Made by a program: the position numbers and the translations under genes. This document shows, piece by piece, positions 53,078 through 62,379 of a stretch of 64,000 nucleotides of DNA (position 1 is the first letter of the stretch; every line of letters begins with the position of its first letter). The stretch comes from Sulfuricella denitrificans skB26. GTDB lineage: Bacteria > Pseudomonadota > Gammaproteobacteria > Burkholderiales > Sulfuricellaceae. The stretch is taken from contig NC_022357.1 of NCBI RefSeq assembly GCF_000297055.2, positions 3,033,666 to 3,097,665 of the forward strand, read 5' to 3'. Below the pieces are notes generated by a model. The model saw only the letters and a program-made list of their open reading frames with translations, made no database searches and was not told where the DNA came from.

Positions 53078-54325
53078 CTACTTCTGGGGTTGGTCCGAAG
53101 AGGGATTGCTCCTTTGGCGGAGCATCTCCTCCACGACATCCCGAAAACGTTGCGCAGCATCAGTCTGCACCAGGATCCGGCCAACCCGGTTGGCCGCCTG
53201 CGCATAAGATGGATTATTAAGGATGGCAATTGCAGCCTCCAATATGCTGGCAGAAGACGCCTTTCCGGCACGCAGCATGATTCCGGCTCCCAAGCGTTCT
53301 GTCGCACCCATATTCAGCAGTTGATCCATATTGGAACACAGACCGATGACCGGCACGCCACTGGCAAAAGCCTGGTAGGTAGTCAGGCTGCCGCCGTTGC
53401 TGATCACCAGTTGCGCGCGTCGGGTTGCGATGTCCATCGGCAGGTAATTTGTGATGTACGCATTGGCAGGCACATCGGCAAGCGCAATGTTGCCTGCGGT
53501 GGCAGCAATAACCGTGACCGGGAGTTTCGACAGTGCCGTGAGAGCCATAGGCAGGAGATCGGCCTGACCCGAGCTGCCCAGAGTCAGGAATACGATCGGC
53601 CTGTCTTCGGGAAGGCGGCTCCACCACTCGGGCAGCGGTGTATGTGTGGACCAGAGAATCGGGCCAAGATAGCGATGCTGGGCTGGCAGCCTGCGAGTCG
53701 GCACCACTTCGGGGATATCCGCATACAGGGTGTAATCGCCCCAAGTGTAGACATTTCGTAGATCCGACCCAAGCGACGGCAGTCCATAGTGGCGGCGTAC
53801 CCGGTTCAAGGGTCGGGCATGCAGGGCGAAGGCCATGGGTCTGGCTGCATCAAACAGTTTTTGCGCCAGGCGGACGCCCAGAATCCGGGTCATGGACAAG
53901 TCAGGTACCGGGTAGGCGGTATCGGCGAACGGGCTCCAGTAGGCATTGACCACGGAAGCATAGGGGATGCGGCGCAACGGCGCACTCACGGCCAGCGACA
54001 GGCGGAAGTCTCCGACCACCAGATCGGGTTTGACGCTATCGAGCAGCGCAAGGTCGTCTTCGACGTACTGAGTAAGCGTTTCTACGCTGTAAAGCGGCTT
54101 GCCCCGGGCAAGGGCTTGTGCGAATTCGGCTGTGGAGATGGATCGAATGGGATGAAACGCAAAGCCAAGTGGCGCTTCCAGATCGGTGTAGCGAGGATCC
54201 GATGCGACAACCACTTCATACACCGCGGGATCGAGCGCCTTCGCCAGCGTTGCAATCCGGGCGAAATGCGCAAGCGTGACCGCTTCAGCAACAAGAAGAA
54301 TAACTGGCTTGTTTCGGCTTTGCAT
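53078..54325 (-). CDS. GT1-like glycosyltransferase
   Basis: A 415-residue GT-B enzyme of the UDP-glycosyltransferase/MGT type. The N-terminal KPVILLVAEAVTLAHFARI loop leads the acceptor domain. The C-terminal donor domain has FLTLGSSGQADLL and VISNGGSLTTYQAFASGVPVIG, where GT1 proteins have HxGGxxT; here Asn replaces that His. LCSNMDQLLNM is the DQ-type sugar contact. GTG 54334 or ATG 54325 may start it; a GAGTG precedes the ATG. It stands alone on the minus strand. A lipid or secondary metabolite is as likely an acceptor as polysaccharide. Confidence 0.75.
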   Translation of the reverse strand: MQSRNKPVILLVAEAVTLAHFARIATLAKALDPAVYEVVVASDPRYTDLEAPLGFAFHPIRSISTAEFAQALARGKPLYSVETLTQYVEDDLALLDSVKPDLVVGDFRLSLAVSAPLRRIPYASVVNAYWSPFADTAYPVPDLSMTRILGVRLAQKLFDAARPMAFALHARPLNRVRRHYGLPSLGSDLRNVYTWGDYTLYADIPEVVPTRRLPAQHRYLGPILWSTHTPLPEWWSRLPEDRPIVFLTLGSSGQADLLPMALTALSKLPVTVIAATAGNIALADVPANAYITNYLPMDIATRRAQLVISNGGSLTTYQAFASGVPVIGLCSNMDQLLNMGATERLGAGIMLRAGKASSASILEAAIAILNNPSYAQAANRVGRILVQTDAAQRFRDVVEEMLRQRSNPSSDQPQK

Positions 54326-54519
54326 TACACTCACTCGCGGGAAAGTAATACCATAACACAGTGATTATTTTGTATTATGGCTCATGCAATGAAATTAGTG
54401 GGAGTTCTCCCGAATGTGTAGCATCGCAACGACAATCCGAATGCCCATGAGAAGTGCACCGAAGCATCGAGCCGTAGGTGTGGCGGGCCATGCATCCATC
54501 CCCAATAGCCTGGATTGCC

Positions 54520-55743
54520 ATGGCTAACCTGCTGATTGCCGCGCGCAACCTCGCACGCAATCGGCGGCGTGCGCTAGCTGCCCTGCTTACGGTGGCCGTC
54601 GGCGTCACCTCACTGATGCTTGCCGACGGTTTCATCCAGTGGATTTTCTGGGCCATGCGCGAAGGCACCATCCAGTCCCAATTAGGCCACATTCAGGTCG
54701 TGCGACCGGGATACCTCAGCGCAGGCGCAGCCAATCCTTACGCTTACGTATTACCGGAGAACTTGCCTCAGCGCAAAGCGATCGAATCCACTCCCGGCGT
54801 CAAACTGGTAGCACCGCGGCTGGCGGTGACCGGACTCATCAGCCACGGCGAGACGACAATAGCGTTTGTGGCAGATGGTGTCGATCCGCAGAAGGAGGCG
54901 GAGCTGAGCAAGGCTCTGCGTATTTCGGAAGGAAGAAATATCGCCGGCGCGACCGCAAAAGAGGTGATTCTGGGATACGGCCTGGCGCGCAATCTCGATG
55001 TGAAGCCGGGCGCCACTGTGGCGCTACTGGCCAATACTGCAGGCGGCGGCATCAACGCCGTCGAGGCAAAGGTGGCCGGGGTGTTTATCAGTGCCAACCA
55101 GACCTACGACGATTCCGCCTTGCGCCTGCCTATCGGCTTGGCGCAGACACTTCTGCGCGTTAACGGCGCCCACGCCTGGCTGGTGTTGCTCGATGACACC
55201 GAGCGCACAGACGACTACCTGGAGCGGTTCCGCACCCGCTTCCCCGCGCAATCGAACAAGTTGGAGTTCGTACCTTGGTACCAGCAAGCAGATTTCTACA
55301 ACAAGACAGTGGCGCTGTTCTCGCAGCAGATGAACGTGCTGCGACTGATCATTGGCTGTATTATCGTCCTCAGCATTTCCAACATGCTGGTGATGAATGT
55401 GCTCGAGCGTACCGGCGAAATCGGCACGCTGCTGGCTATTGGTTTCAAGCGCAAAAAAATCCTTCATCTGTTCGCCATCGAAGGATTGCTGCTCGGGCTA
55501 GTCGGCGCATCCCTGGGTCTGGTCGCCGGTTATGGGCTGGCCGAATTGATTTCTGCGATTGGCATCCCCATGCCACCACCACCGGGAATGACAGAGGGCT
55601 ACACCGGCGAAATACTGATTACCTTGAACGTGGTGATGAATGCGTTTCTTGTCGCATTCATCACCACTACGCTGGCGGGTTTGTATCCGGCATGGAAAGC
55701 CTCGCGCCTGCAAATCATTAACGCGTTGCGTCACAATATCTGA
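54520..55743 (+). CDS. ABC transporter permease, FtsX/LolC/MacB-like
   Basis: A 407-residue inner-membrane protein: an N-terminal helix after LIAARNLARNRRRALAALL, a periplasmic MacB-PCD-like domain of about 220 residues, and three C-terminal helices (FtsX domain; MNVLERTGEIGTLLAIGF, LFAIEGLLLGLVGASLG). The frame is open from 54478, but the family begins at the ANLLIAARNL stretch, so ATG 54520 is preferred; ATG 54490 is possible. It is followed after 14 bp by a paralogous permease, and the ATPase partner is encoded at 57947-58930. Such systems move lipids or lipoproteins out of the inner membrane. Confidence 0.85.
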   Translation: MANLLIAARNLARNRRRALAALLTVAVGVTSLMLADGFIQWIFWAMREGTIQSQLGHIQVVRPGYLSAGAANPYAYVLPENLPQRKAIESTPGVKLVAPRLAVTGLISHGETTIAFVADGVDPQKEAELSKALRISEGRNIAGATAKEVILGYGLARNLDVKPGATVALLANTAGGGINAVEAKVAGVFISANQTYDDSALRLPIGLAQTLLRVNGAHAWLVLLDDTERTDDYLERFRTRFPAQSNKLEFVPWYQQADFYNKTVALFSQQMNVLRLIIGCIIVLSISNMLVMNVLERTGEIGTLLAIGFKRKKILHLFAIEGLLLGLVGASLGLVAGYGLAELISAIGIPMPPPPGMTEGYTGEILITLNVVMNAFLVAFITTTLAGLYPAWKASRLQIINALRHNI

Positions 55744-55757
55744 GGCCCGCGAAAGCC

Positions 55758-56969
55758 ATGTTCAAGCTCGCCTTCCGCAACATCTTCCGCCAGCGTCTGC
55801 GTACTGCGCTGACACTGGCGGCAATCATTACCGGGGTGGTCGCCATCATCATCAGCGGCGGCTTTGTCGAGGATGTGTTCGTGCAGCTGCGCGAGGCGAC
55901 AATCCACTCGCGCATCGGACATGTGCAGATTTTGAGGAGTGGCTATCTTGAGTATGGTCGCCGCGATCCGTCACATTATATGATCGCGCAGCCGAAGTCC
56001 GTGACGGACGCGGTACAGGCTATTCCGCACGTGCAGGCGGTAATGACTCGCCTGAATTTTTCCGGGCTGGCCAATAACGGCCACGCCGATTTACCCATTA
56101 TCGGCGAAGGCATTGAACCGGGCAGGGAAGCGCAATTGGGAACCGCCACCACCATCGTTGCCGGCCGCCCGTTGCGGAATACGGACGCATTCGGCGCGGT
56201 AATCGGAGAAGGTGTCGCCGCCGCCCTGCAGTTGCACCCCGGCAGTTTCGTGACCTTGATGGTGAATACGCCGGAAGGTGCGCTGAACACCCTGGAGTAT
56301 GAAGTCGTCGGCGTGTTCCGCACTTTCTCCAAGGATTACGACGATCGAGCCGTACGTATTCCGTTGTCAGCCGCCCAGGAATTGCTGTTTACCAAGTCGG
56401 TACATAGCGCTGTCGTGTTGTTGGACGACACTGCTTCAACCGACGCGGTAACCACCATCATCAGAGCCAAGCTGGAGCCGCTCGGCTACGTCGTGAAGCC
56501 TTGGCATGAGTTGGCCGATTTTTATCAAAAAACTGAGGCCCTGTACCGGCGCCAATTCGGGGCGCTGCAGGCTATCATTCTGGTCATGCTGGTATTGAGC
56601 GTGGCCAGCACCATTAACATGGTGGTCTACGAACGCACCGGCGAATTCGGAACTTTGCTCGCTCTGGGCCTGCGCCGGCGCCAAATCTTCAAGCTCGTCC
56701 TGCTCGAAAATACGCTGCTGGGACTGCTCGGCAGCCTGCTCGGAGTGGTCGTGGGGAGCACGCTAGCAGGCTTGGTATCTAGCATCGGCATTTCCATGCC
56801 GCCACCGCCCGGCTCGAACGTCGGCTACACTGCTACGATTCGACTGGTGCCGTGGGTGCTTGTGATGGCGGCCCTGACTGGGGCGCTAGCAGCGGTTATG
56901 GCTGCCGTGCTTCCGGCCCGGCGCGCCTCACGCCTGCCGGTGGTGGACGCACTGCGTCATAATATTTGA
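55758..56969 (+). CDS. ABC transporter permease, FtsX/LolE/MacB-like
   Basis: A 403-residue paralogue of the preceding permease with the same topology: KLAFRNIFRQRLRTALTLAA at the N-terminus, a periplasmic domain, and the FtsX domain with VVYERTGEFGTLLALGLRRR and LLENTLLGLLGSLLGVVVG. Both permeases end in the same DALRHNI/NALRHNI sequence, so the pair arose by duplication, as LolC and LolE did. It faces the LolA-like gene, 9 bp away. Confidence 0.85.
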   Translation: MFKLAFRNIFRQRLRTALTLAAIITGVVAIIISGGFVEDVFVQLREATIHSRIGHVQILRSGYLEYGRRDPSHYMIAQPKSVTDAVQAIPHVQAVMTRLNFSGLANNGHADLPIIGEGIEPGREAQLGTATTIVAGRPLRNTDAFGAVIGEGVAAALQLHPGSFVTLMVNTPEGALNTLEYEVVGVFRTFSKDYDDRAVRIPLSAAQELLFTKSVHSAVVLLDDTASTDAVTTIIRAKLEPLGYVVKPWHELADFYQKTEALYRRQFGALQAIILVMLVLSVASTINMVVYERTGEFGTLLALGLRRRQIFKLVLLENTLLGLLGSLLGVVVGSTLAGLVSSIGISMPPPPGSNVGYTATIRLVPWVLVMAALTGALAAVMAAVLPARRASRLPVVDALRHNI

Positions 56970-56978
56970 AATACCGCT

Positions 56979-57794
56979 TCAGTGACTGAGCTTCTTCAGG
57001 TAATCCTTGGTGAACACCTTATCTGGCAGATCTCGCATGACCATCTCGCCATATTCGAGTACCGAACGTCGACCGCGACGCAGTGCATCTTCTATCACCA
57101 GTCGTGTCGGTCGCGTTTCCCCGCCCTGTGCACGAAACTCCTGGTAGAGCCCGGTTTTCAGCAAACGGCCCGAAAGCGCATAGAATTCGGCTTTATAAGG
57201 TCGACTGTTTTTTGCGTTCACCCAGTAAAGCACCCGTCGATAAGTGACTCCGCTATCGACCGCATCCAATTGCAAAACATGATATGACACGCCGTCAATT
57301 TTCTCTGTGCGCAAGAGTATGGGTTCGTAATCACCTGCAAAATTGGCGCGAGCCAAGTCGCCATTTGCAACCTGGCCAGTCAATTTCTGCGAGAGCGGCA
57401 AACGAATCGGCTGAGACAGGTTGGGCAAAAAAGCCCACAGGTCGCGATCCCGCATCAGCAAAATCTGACCTCGGTCAACCACCGGCGCCGTTGTCTGCAC
57501 CAGGGTCTGGTCGTTGCCTTTGGAAAGTATCCGGTAAGCGCGTACGTCTTCAGTGGCATCGGGTTCGGTTGTCGTGATGGTCACGTCAACCTGGAAACCC
57601 TCGTCAGGAAAACGGATACGGTCTGCGCGGGTCAGCATTTCACGAGCAACGAGATCTCCACCTGCGGTGTCGGCAGCCAGCGCCGACCGGAAAATCAACA
57701 ACAGCATCGCGGCGGCGAAAATTGTCCGGATAGGCATCAGCCGAAAGCGCTTAACGTAAACGTCGTGTGGATAATAAGATGGAGTCATAGTCAT
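56979..57794 (-). CDS. LolA-like outer-membrane lipoprotein-sorting protein
   Basis: A 271-residue exported protein. A signal segment (MPIRTIFAAAMLLLIFRSALA) is followed by a mature domain with the LolA-like half-barrel sequence pattern (YRILSKGNDQTLVQTTAPV, DLWAFLPNLSQPIRL, LYWVNAKNSRPYKAEFYAL). ATG 57794 has AGGA about 8 nt upstream, giving a long leader of about 19 residues before the signal helix; ATG 57737 is the other possibility. It lies on the opposite strand inside the permease/ATPase cluster. It probably ferries a lipid or lipoprotein across the periplasm to the barrel protein at 58941-60410. Confidence 0.75.
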   Translation of the reverse strand: MTMTPSYYPHDVYVKRFRLMPIRTIFAAAMLLLIFRSALAADTAGGDLVAREMLTRADRIRFPDEGFQVDVTITTTEPDATEDVRAYRILSKGNDQTLVQTTAPVVDRGQILLMRDRDLWAFLPNLSQPIRLPLSQKLTGQVANGDLARANFAGDYEPILLRTEKIDGVSYHVLQLDAVDSGVTYRRVLYWVNAKNSRPYKAEFYALSGRLLKTGLYQEFRAQGGETRPTRLVIEDALRRGRRSVLEYGEMVMRDLPDKVFTKDYLKKLSH

Positions 57795-57946
57795 AAGAGG
57801 TGTCCTGTCAACCAAAACCGAATAAACTAAGATTATTGAATACTATATGATAAAGTTAAGTGAGGTCATGTGCATGCTCGGTAACAAGCAAAAATCTGTG
57901 TTTTGTCCTCCCCAGTTTTGTTCCTGGGCAACGGGAAGGAGAGGTC

Positions 57947-58930
57947 GTGGCTAGCCTTCTGATAAGACAGGACCAGCAGACCCAGCGGAATATTCGCCTC
58001 TACTCGGCTGATCTCAAGATTGGCCGCGCCTCGGAATGCGAGATACAACTGCCAGATCCGGGAATCAGCCGCAAACATGCGCGGATTACTTTGGTCGATG
58101 GCCTCTATTACCTGGAAGACTTGGGAAGCAGATGTGGCGTCTTCCTGAACGGAGAAAAAATCCAGCGTGCCCCACTAAAAAATGGCGACAAGCTCACGAT
58201 TCACCACTTTCAACTGGAATTTGTTGCCGATGAAGAAAACGATGCCGAACCTGCGGCAGTGATCGTCGAAGCTCAAGCAGTCGGCAAAGAATATGCCCTT
58301 GGCAAACAAACTGTTACGGCATTGCGCAACATTTCCCTTTCTATCCATAAAGGCGAATTCATGGCGCTAGCGGGGCCGTCGGGGAGCGGCAAGTCGACCC
58401 TGCTCAATCTGATTGGCTGTATTGACACGCCGACCACGGGAACCATCCTGATTGGAGGGCAGAATATCAGCGGCAAAACACCCGATGAACTGGCTGATCT
58501 GCGACTAAACACGCTGGGCTTTGTCTTCCAGACCTTCAATCTGCTGCCGGTATTGTCAGCTTGGGAAAATGTCGAATATCCCTTGTTGCAGCAACCTAAG
58601 GTAGCCAAGAAAACGCGGCAGGAACGCGTCCAGCATTATCTGAAGGTGGTTGGCCTGGAACCCTATGCGCACCACCGCCCCAATGAATTGAGCGGTGGTC
58701 AACGCCAGCGAGTGGCGATCGCGCGTGCCCTCGCCACCCGTCCAAGCATCGTCCTGGCAGACGAACCGACTGCCAACCTTGATCACAAAACCGGCGAAGG
58801 TATTCTCAGGCTGATGAAAGACCTCAACCAGGAAGAAGGCACGACCTTCATTTTCTCCACCCATGACGCGCGCGTCATGGAGATGGCCGACCGGGTGATT
58901 GAACTGGCCGATGGCCAGATAATGGAATAG
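57947..58930 (+). CDS. FHA domain - LolD/MacB-type ABC ATPase fusion
   Basis: A 327-residue cytoplasmic protein. Residues about 18-85 are an FHA phosphothreonine-binding domain: LKIGRASECEIQL, GISRKHARITL and GSRCGVFLNGEKI carry the GR, SxxH and NG landmarks. The rest is a LolD/MacB-type ATPase: Walker A GPSGSGKST at about 143-151, FQTFNLLPVLSAWENV, signature LSGGQRQR at about 248 and Walker B VLADEPTANLD at about 270. GTG 57947 after AAGGAGAG is the start. The two permeases upstream are the evident partners. FHA fusion suggests that transport is controlled by Ser/Thr phosphorylation or docking of a phosphoprotein. Confidence 0.85.
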   Translation: MASLLIRQDQQTQRNIRLYSADLKIGRASECEIQLPDPGISRKHARITLVDGLYYLEDLGSRCGVFLNGEKIQRAPLKNGDKLTIHHFQLEFVADEENDAEPAAVIVEAQAVGKEYALGKQTVTALRNISLSIHKGEFMALAGPSGSGKSTLLNLIGCIDTPTTGTILIGGQNISGKTPDELADLRLNTLGFVFQTFNLLPVLSAWENVEYPLLQQPKVAKKTRQERVQHYLKVVGLEPYAHHRPNELSGGQRQRVAIARALATRPSIVLADEPTANLDHKTGEGILRLMKDLNQEEGTTFIFSTHDARVMEMADRVIELADGQIME

Positions 58931-58940
58931 GGAGAACACT

Positions 58941-60410
58941 GTGGGAGTACATTTTTGCTCCAAAACCCGACGGCCAAGTCAGCAGCCAAGGTTTCTCGGA
59001 ATCTTGCTGCTGGGCCTGCTGATCACCACCATCCCGGCGGGCGCAGCAGAAAAGAGCAAAACCCGCATGGATGTGGAATCCATCGACGACCTCTTTGGCA
59101 GTCCTCCCCCTGCCCCAAAGAAAGCGGCCGAAGCGCCGCAAGACATCAGCGCACCTGCCGCGGCTGAATCCGGGCCGCCAAGCCAGCCCTCACCATCCGA
59201 ACCGCATCTGGCCGGTTTTTATCAAAATGACCTGGCTTACACCTACACCGACAAAAAGCATTGGTCCAGATTCAACAACACCCTCGACCTTTCCACCCAA
59301 GGCCGCATGGCGGGCGGAGCGTCGTGGAAGCTGGGCGGGCGCATCAATTACGACCCGATCTACGACCTCGCCGACACCTACCCCCAAGCTGTGCGCAAAG
59401 ATCAGCGTTTCGAGGCCATGATCCGTGAAGCCTATATGGATTTTTCGTCCGGCGACTGGGATTTTCGCTTGGGTCGACAGCATGTCGTCTGGGGCGAAAT
59501 GGTCGGGCTGTTTTTTGCCGACGTGGTATCGGCCAAGGATATGCGCCAGCTCGTGCTGCCGGATTTCGACATCATCCGTATCCCCCAATGGGCGGCGCGA
59601 GCCGAGTATTTTCAGGGGAATTTTCACGTCGAGGGGGTGTGGATACCCTACATGAGCTACGACAATATCGGCAAGCCCGCAGCCGAATTCTACCCGTTCA
59701 ATCCGGCTGCCGTCGCCGGTTTTCAAACGGTAATTGCTTCGGAAAAGCAACCTGTTGGTCTAGGTAACGCGGCTTACGGAGCGCGCTTGTCCTGGCTCAA
59801 GAGTGGCTGGGACATCTCGGGTTTCTACTACACCGCCAACGATCCATCGGCAGCCTTATCGCGCCAGATTGCTCTGCTGCCCACCCCCACCATTACCTAT
59901 CAGCCCATCCATGAGCGCATTCACCAATTAGGTGCCACTCTGGGCAAGGATCTGGGACCGATGGTGCTCAAGGCTGAGGCAATCTACACGAAAGACAAAC
60001 TGTTCAGCACCACCAGCGCCTCCGATGCAGATGGCCTGGTCAAACAAAACATTCTGGATTACATCGTCGGGCTGGAATGGAGCTTCCCTCAGGAAACCCG
60101 CTTCAACGCGCAATTTTTTCAGCGCTGGTTCCCCGGCCACGATGCAGGCATCGTACCGGACAAAACTGAAAGCGGCATCTCCCTCCTGTTCAGCACCCAA
60201 GCCCTGCACCCTAAGCTCGAACCAAAATTGCTGCTTATCCGGAGTTTAAACCGCGACGACTGGTCCGCCCAGTTCAAACTCACCTGGAAACTGGACGGTA
60301 ACTGGCGACTGGCAACCGGTGTTGATATTTTTGGCGGGCCGCCAACCGGCCTGTTCGGTGCATTCGACAACAAAGACCGGGTTTACACCGAGGTGCGCTA
60401 CAGTTTTTGA
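58941..60410 (+). CDS. outer-membrane beta-barrel protein (DUF1302-like)
   Basis: A 489-residue protein with a signal peptide (GILLLGLLITTIPAGAAEKS), a Pro/Ala-rich linker of about 60 residues, and a domain of alternating aromatic beta strands ending in the C-terminal Phe of outer-membrane proteins (EVRYSF). Segments such as WDFRLGRQHVVWGEMVGLF and AQFFQRWFPGH resemble the DUF1302 barrels. GTG 58941 is preceded by GGGAG 6 nt upstream. It starts 10 bp after the ATPase, so it is probably the outer-membrane end of the same transport route. Confidence 0.75.
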   Translation: MGVHFCSKTRRPSQQPRFLGILLLGLLITTIPAGAAEKSKTRMDVESIDDLFGSPPPAPKKAAEAPQDISAPAAAESGPPSQPSPSEPHLAGFYQNDLAYTYTDKKHWSRFNNTLDLSTQGRMAGGASWKLGGRINYDPIYDLADTYPQAVRKDQRFEAMIREAYMDFSSGDWDFRLGRQHVVWGEMVGLFFADVVSAKDMRQLVLPDFDIIRIPQWAARAEYFQGNFHVEGVWIPYMSYDNIGKPAAEFYPFNPAAVAGFQTVIASEKQPVGLGNAAYGARLSWLKSGWDISGFYYTANDPSAALSRQIALLPTPTITYQPIHERIHQLGATLGKDLGPMVLKAEAIYTKDKLFSTTSASDADGLVKQNILDYIVGLEWSFPQETRFNAQFFQRWFPGHDAGIVPDKTESGISLLFSTQALHPKLEPKLLLIRSLNRDDWSAQFKLTWKLDGNWRLATGVDIFGGPPTGLFGAFDNKDRVYTEVRYSF

Positions 60411-60412
60411 CT

Positions 60413-61492
60413 TTACCCTGCGTTCATCAACCGCCCAACGGACAGCCGCAGGGATCGGCTGTCCGCTGACCGCCCGTTGCCGATTCGTCCGAAAAAAACG
60501 GCTTGCCCCACCGCATCGTTCCGCAACAGCCGGGAAAGCCGGTCACCCAGGTTTGCCGCTGTTTCCATGGCGCCTGGCAAGCGGCTGAACGCCCTGTTTT
60601 CACGTACATAGCGGCCAAAAATCAGCGGGGTCATCTCTGGCTGCAGTTGTAGACCCAGGCTAGTAGCCGTCAGCCAGAAGCGCTGAACTGCCCGGCCTGC
60701 AGCAACGTAATCGTCTATCGTCTCAGGCGCTTTGTGCGCCAGAAGGGCGAAATGGGCAGCACAGAGCAGTCCGGGCAACAGATCCATTTCAATCCGCGGC
60801 ATCAGGTGCCCGGCCAAATAAGTGTTGAAAAAATCAACACGTTGCCAACTCCCCATGACCCAGCGCATCAATTTGAGAGTCATCTTGTCCAGCCCCAGCG
60901 CCTGATCAGGCACCTTGTCATCGCTGTATCGGGCTTGCCATTCGATGATGCTGCGGTGAACGGCATAGGCCTCCGGCAGGGTGAGCCTGAGCTTGGCATT
61001 GTCGTACATTAATTTGGCCAACTGCCAGCGTTGTGGCCCGCCCTCGAACCAACGCACGGCGTAAGATTTTCCGACAGCGATTTGCAGGGCCTGTTTTTGT
61101 GGCTCGGTGAGGGGGGTGAGCCGCATGGGCCGACGCTGCACGGAACGGTGCTTGATGTGGGGCAGCAAGGGATCCGGTGGCAATTGGCTATCCGGGATCA
61201 GGTCCACGGAATAGTCAGGGTGAGTGTCCGGTGAGTCGGAGTGGCGCCTGAATTCCGCCCGTAGGCCATGCGCACTCGCCGCGATGGCGAGGGTTTCCAG
61301 CAGCGCGCCCAAGGCAATCTGGCTGGGGTGGCCATCCAGGTCATAGACGCAATGGTCACGGGTATCGAAAGCGTGGACGACCAGATGGCGTTCGTTGATG
61401 ATCTCAAAGCGCCAGGGCTGGGTGTTGTCGCCGGAGGGCGCCCAGCGGGAAAATTCGAGAATATCTGCGATGGGCTGCGGAATCGGGTCCAT
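60413..61492 (-). CDS. nitroreductase-fold protein
   Basis: A 359-residue protein with the FMN-binding nitroreductase pattern: ILEFSRWAPSGDNTQPWRFEI at the N-terminus, SVQRRPMRLTPLTEPQ in the middle and AAGRAVQRFWLTATSLGLQLQPEM near the C-terminus. It begins one base after the ThiF-like stop. Paired E1-like and nitroreductase proteins are known from predicted metabolite- or peptide-modifying operons. Whether this one reduces a substrate or is only a flavoprotein partner is unclear. Confidence 0.75.
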   Translation of the reverse strand: MDPIPQPIADILEFSRWAPSGDNTQPWRFEIINERHLVVHAFDTRDHCVYDLDGHPSQIALGALLETLAIAASAHGLRAEFRRHSDSPDTHPDYSVDLIPDSQLPPDPLLPHIKHRSVQRRPMRLTPLTEPQKQALQIAVGKSYAVRWFEGGPQRWQLAKLMYDNAKLRLTLPEAYAVHRSIIEWQARYSDDKVPDQALGLDKMTLKLMRWVMGSWQRVDFFNTYLAGHLMPRIEMDLLPGLLCAAHFALLAHKAPETIDDYVAAGRAVQRFWLTATSLGLQLQPEMTPLIFGRYVRENRAFSRLPGAMETAANLGDRLSRLLRNDAVGQAVFFGRIGNGRSADSRSLRLSVGRLMNAG

Positions 61493-61493
61493 T

Positions 61494-62351
61494 TTAAAGT
61501 CCGAGCTGGCGTTTGGCGAGGGCAATGACGAGACGCTGCAAGGGGTTGCGGTTACCGCCGGGTCGCCAGGTCAGCGCCAGCTTATTGCGGTAGGCATCGA
61601 AGTGGTAACCTTTGGGCGCCATCCGAACCAAACCGCGACCCAGGAGAATTTTCAGGGCTTCAGTCGCCGCCACGCCCGCGCAAAGCTGGCAGGCCATGAT
61701 AGTGGACGGGCCCTTGCGATTGGCCAGATCAACTGCGGAGGGGTCGGCCAGGTAGCCCATTTGCAGACGGGCAGGTGCAAGCCCCATGAGGAAACGCAGG
61801 GGCTTTTCCGCCTCAGGGCCGTCGTCCAGGCGGAAATAATCATTAAAACTCATGCCACCCGGCAAAAAATTGAGCACGGCCGTGCCCATGCCCAGCGGGG
61901 CGGCAGTGACGGCAGGAATATTTTTTGCCTCGCAAGCGGCAAAGACCAGCTGACGAGCCTGAAAAGCGAAGAAATCCAGACCGTCGACGTAGATGTCCAC
62001 GTCATCCAGAAAGGCATCCAGGTTGTCGGCTGTCACACCGCCTGCAAATTCCTTGATTTCAAGCTCCGGATTGATGTCGCGCGCCTGGCGGATCATGACC
62101 TCCATCTTGCCCAGACCCAGAGTGCTGACCGTCGCTCCGGCCTGGCGGTTGAAATTAGCCAGATCGAAGGTATCGAACTCGGCCAGATGGAATTTGCTTA
62201 TACCCAGCCGACAAAGCGTCAGCAAGTGTACTCCTCCCACGCCGCCCAAGCCGGCAATCGCCACGCGTTTATGACGCAACTGTTGCTGCTCCTGCCGGGT
62301 AAGCCAGCCGATATTGCGGGAAAAAGCCTCATCATAAGTAAAGGATTGCAT
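61494..62351 (-). CDS. ThiF/MoeB-like E1 adenylyltransferase family protein
   Basis: A 285-residue Rossmann-fold E1-like protein: IAGLGGVGG (about 32-40) binds ATP, and FDTFDLANFNRQAGA holds the conserved Asp, Asn and Arg of the adenylation site. DDVDIYVDGLDFFAFQARQ follows. I see no paired CxxC zinc motifs as in ThiF and MoeB. The frame is open to 62426, but ATG 62351 aligns with family starts. It should adenylate a carboxylate, either on a small protein or on a small molecule. Neighbours are the FeeM-like acyltransferase upstream and the nitroreductase downstream. Confidence 0.8.
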   Translation of the reverse strand: MQSFTYDEAFSRNIGWLTRQEQQQLRHKRVAIAGLGGVGGVHLLTLCRLGISKFHLAEFDTFDLANFNRQAGATVSTLGLGKMEVMIRQARDINPELEIKEFAGGVTADNLDAFLDDVDIYVDGLDFFAFQARQLVFAACEAKNIPAVTAAPLGMGTAVLNFLPGGMSFNDYFRLDDGPEAEKPLRFLMGLAPARLQMGYLADPSAVDLANRKGPSTIMACQLCAGVAATEALKILLGRGLVRMAPKGYHFDAYRNKLALTWRPGGNRNPLQRLVIALAKRQLGL

Positions 62352-62379
62352 GCGATCAAACCAGAGAAACCCACTAGGG

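Noticed and set aside
54400..54411. Short inverted repeat GGGAGTTCTCCC before the permease genes
   Set aside because: Two-nt loop, 5-bp arms, no T-run and no obvious regulator; too common a pattern to report as a site.
61060..61075. CGTAAGATTTTCCGAC, a 14/16 match to the 16-bp element
   Set aside because: It lies inside the nitroreductase-like gene and encodes conserved protein sequence; it shows that two-mismatch hits alone are weak evidence.
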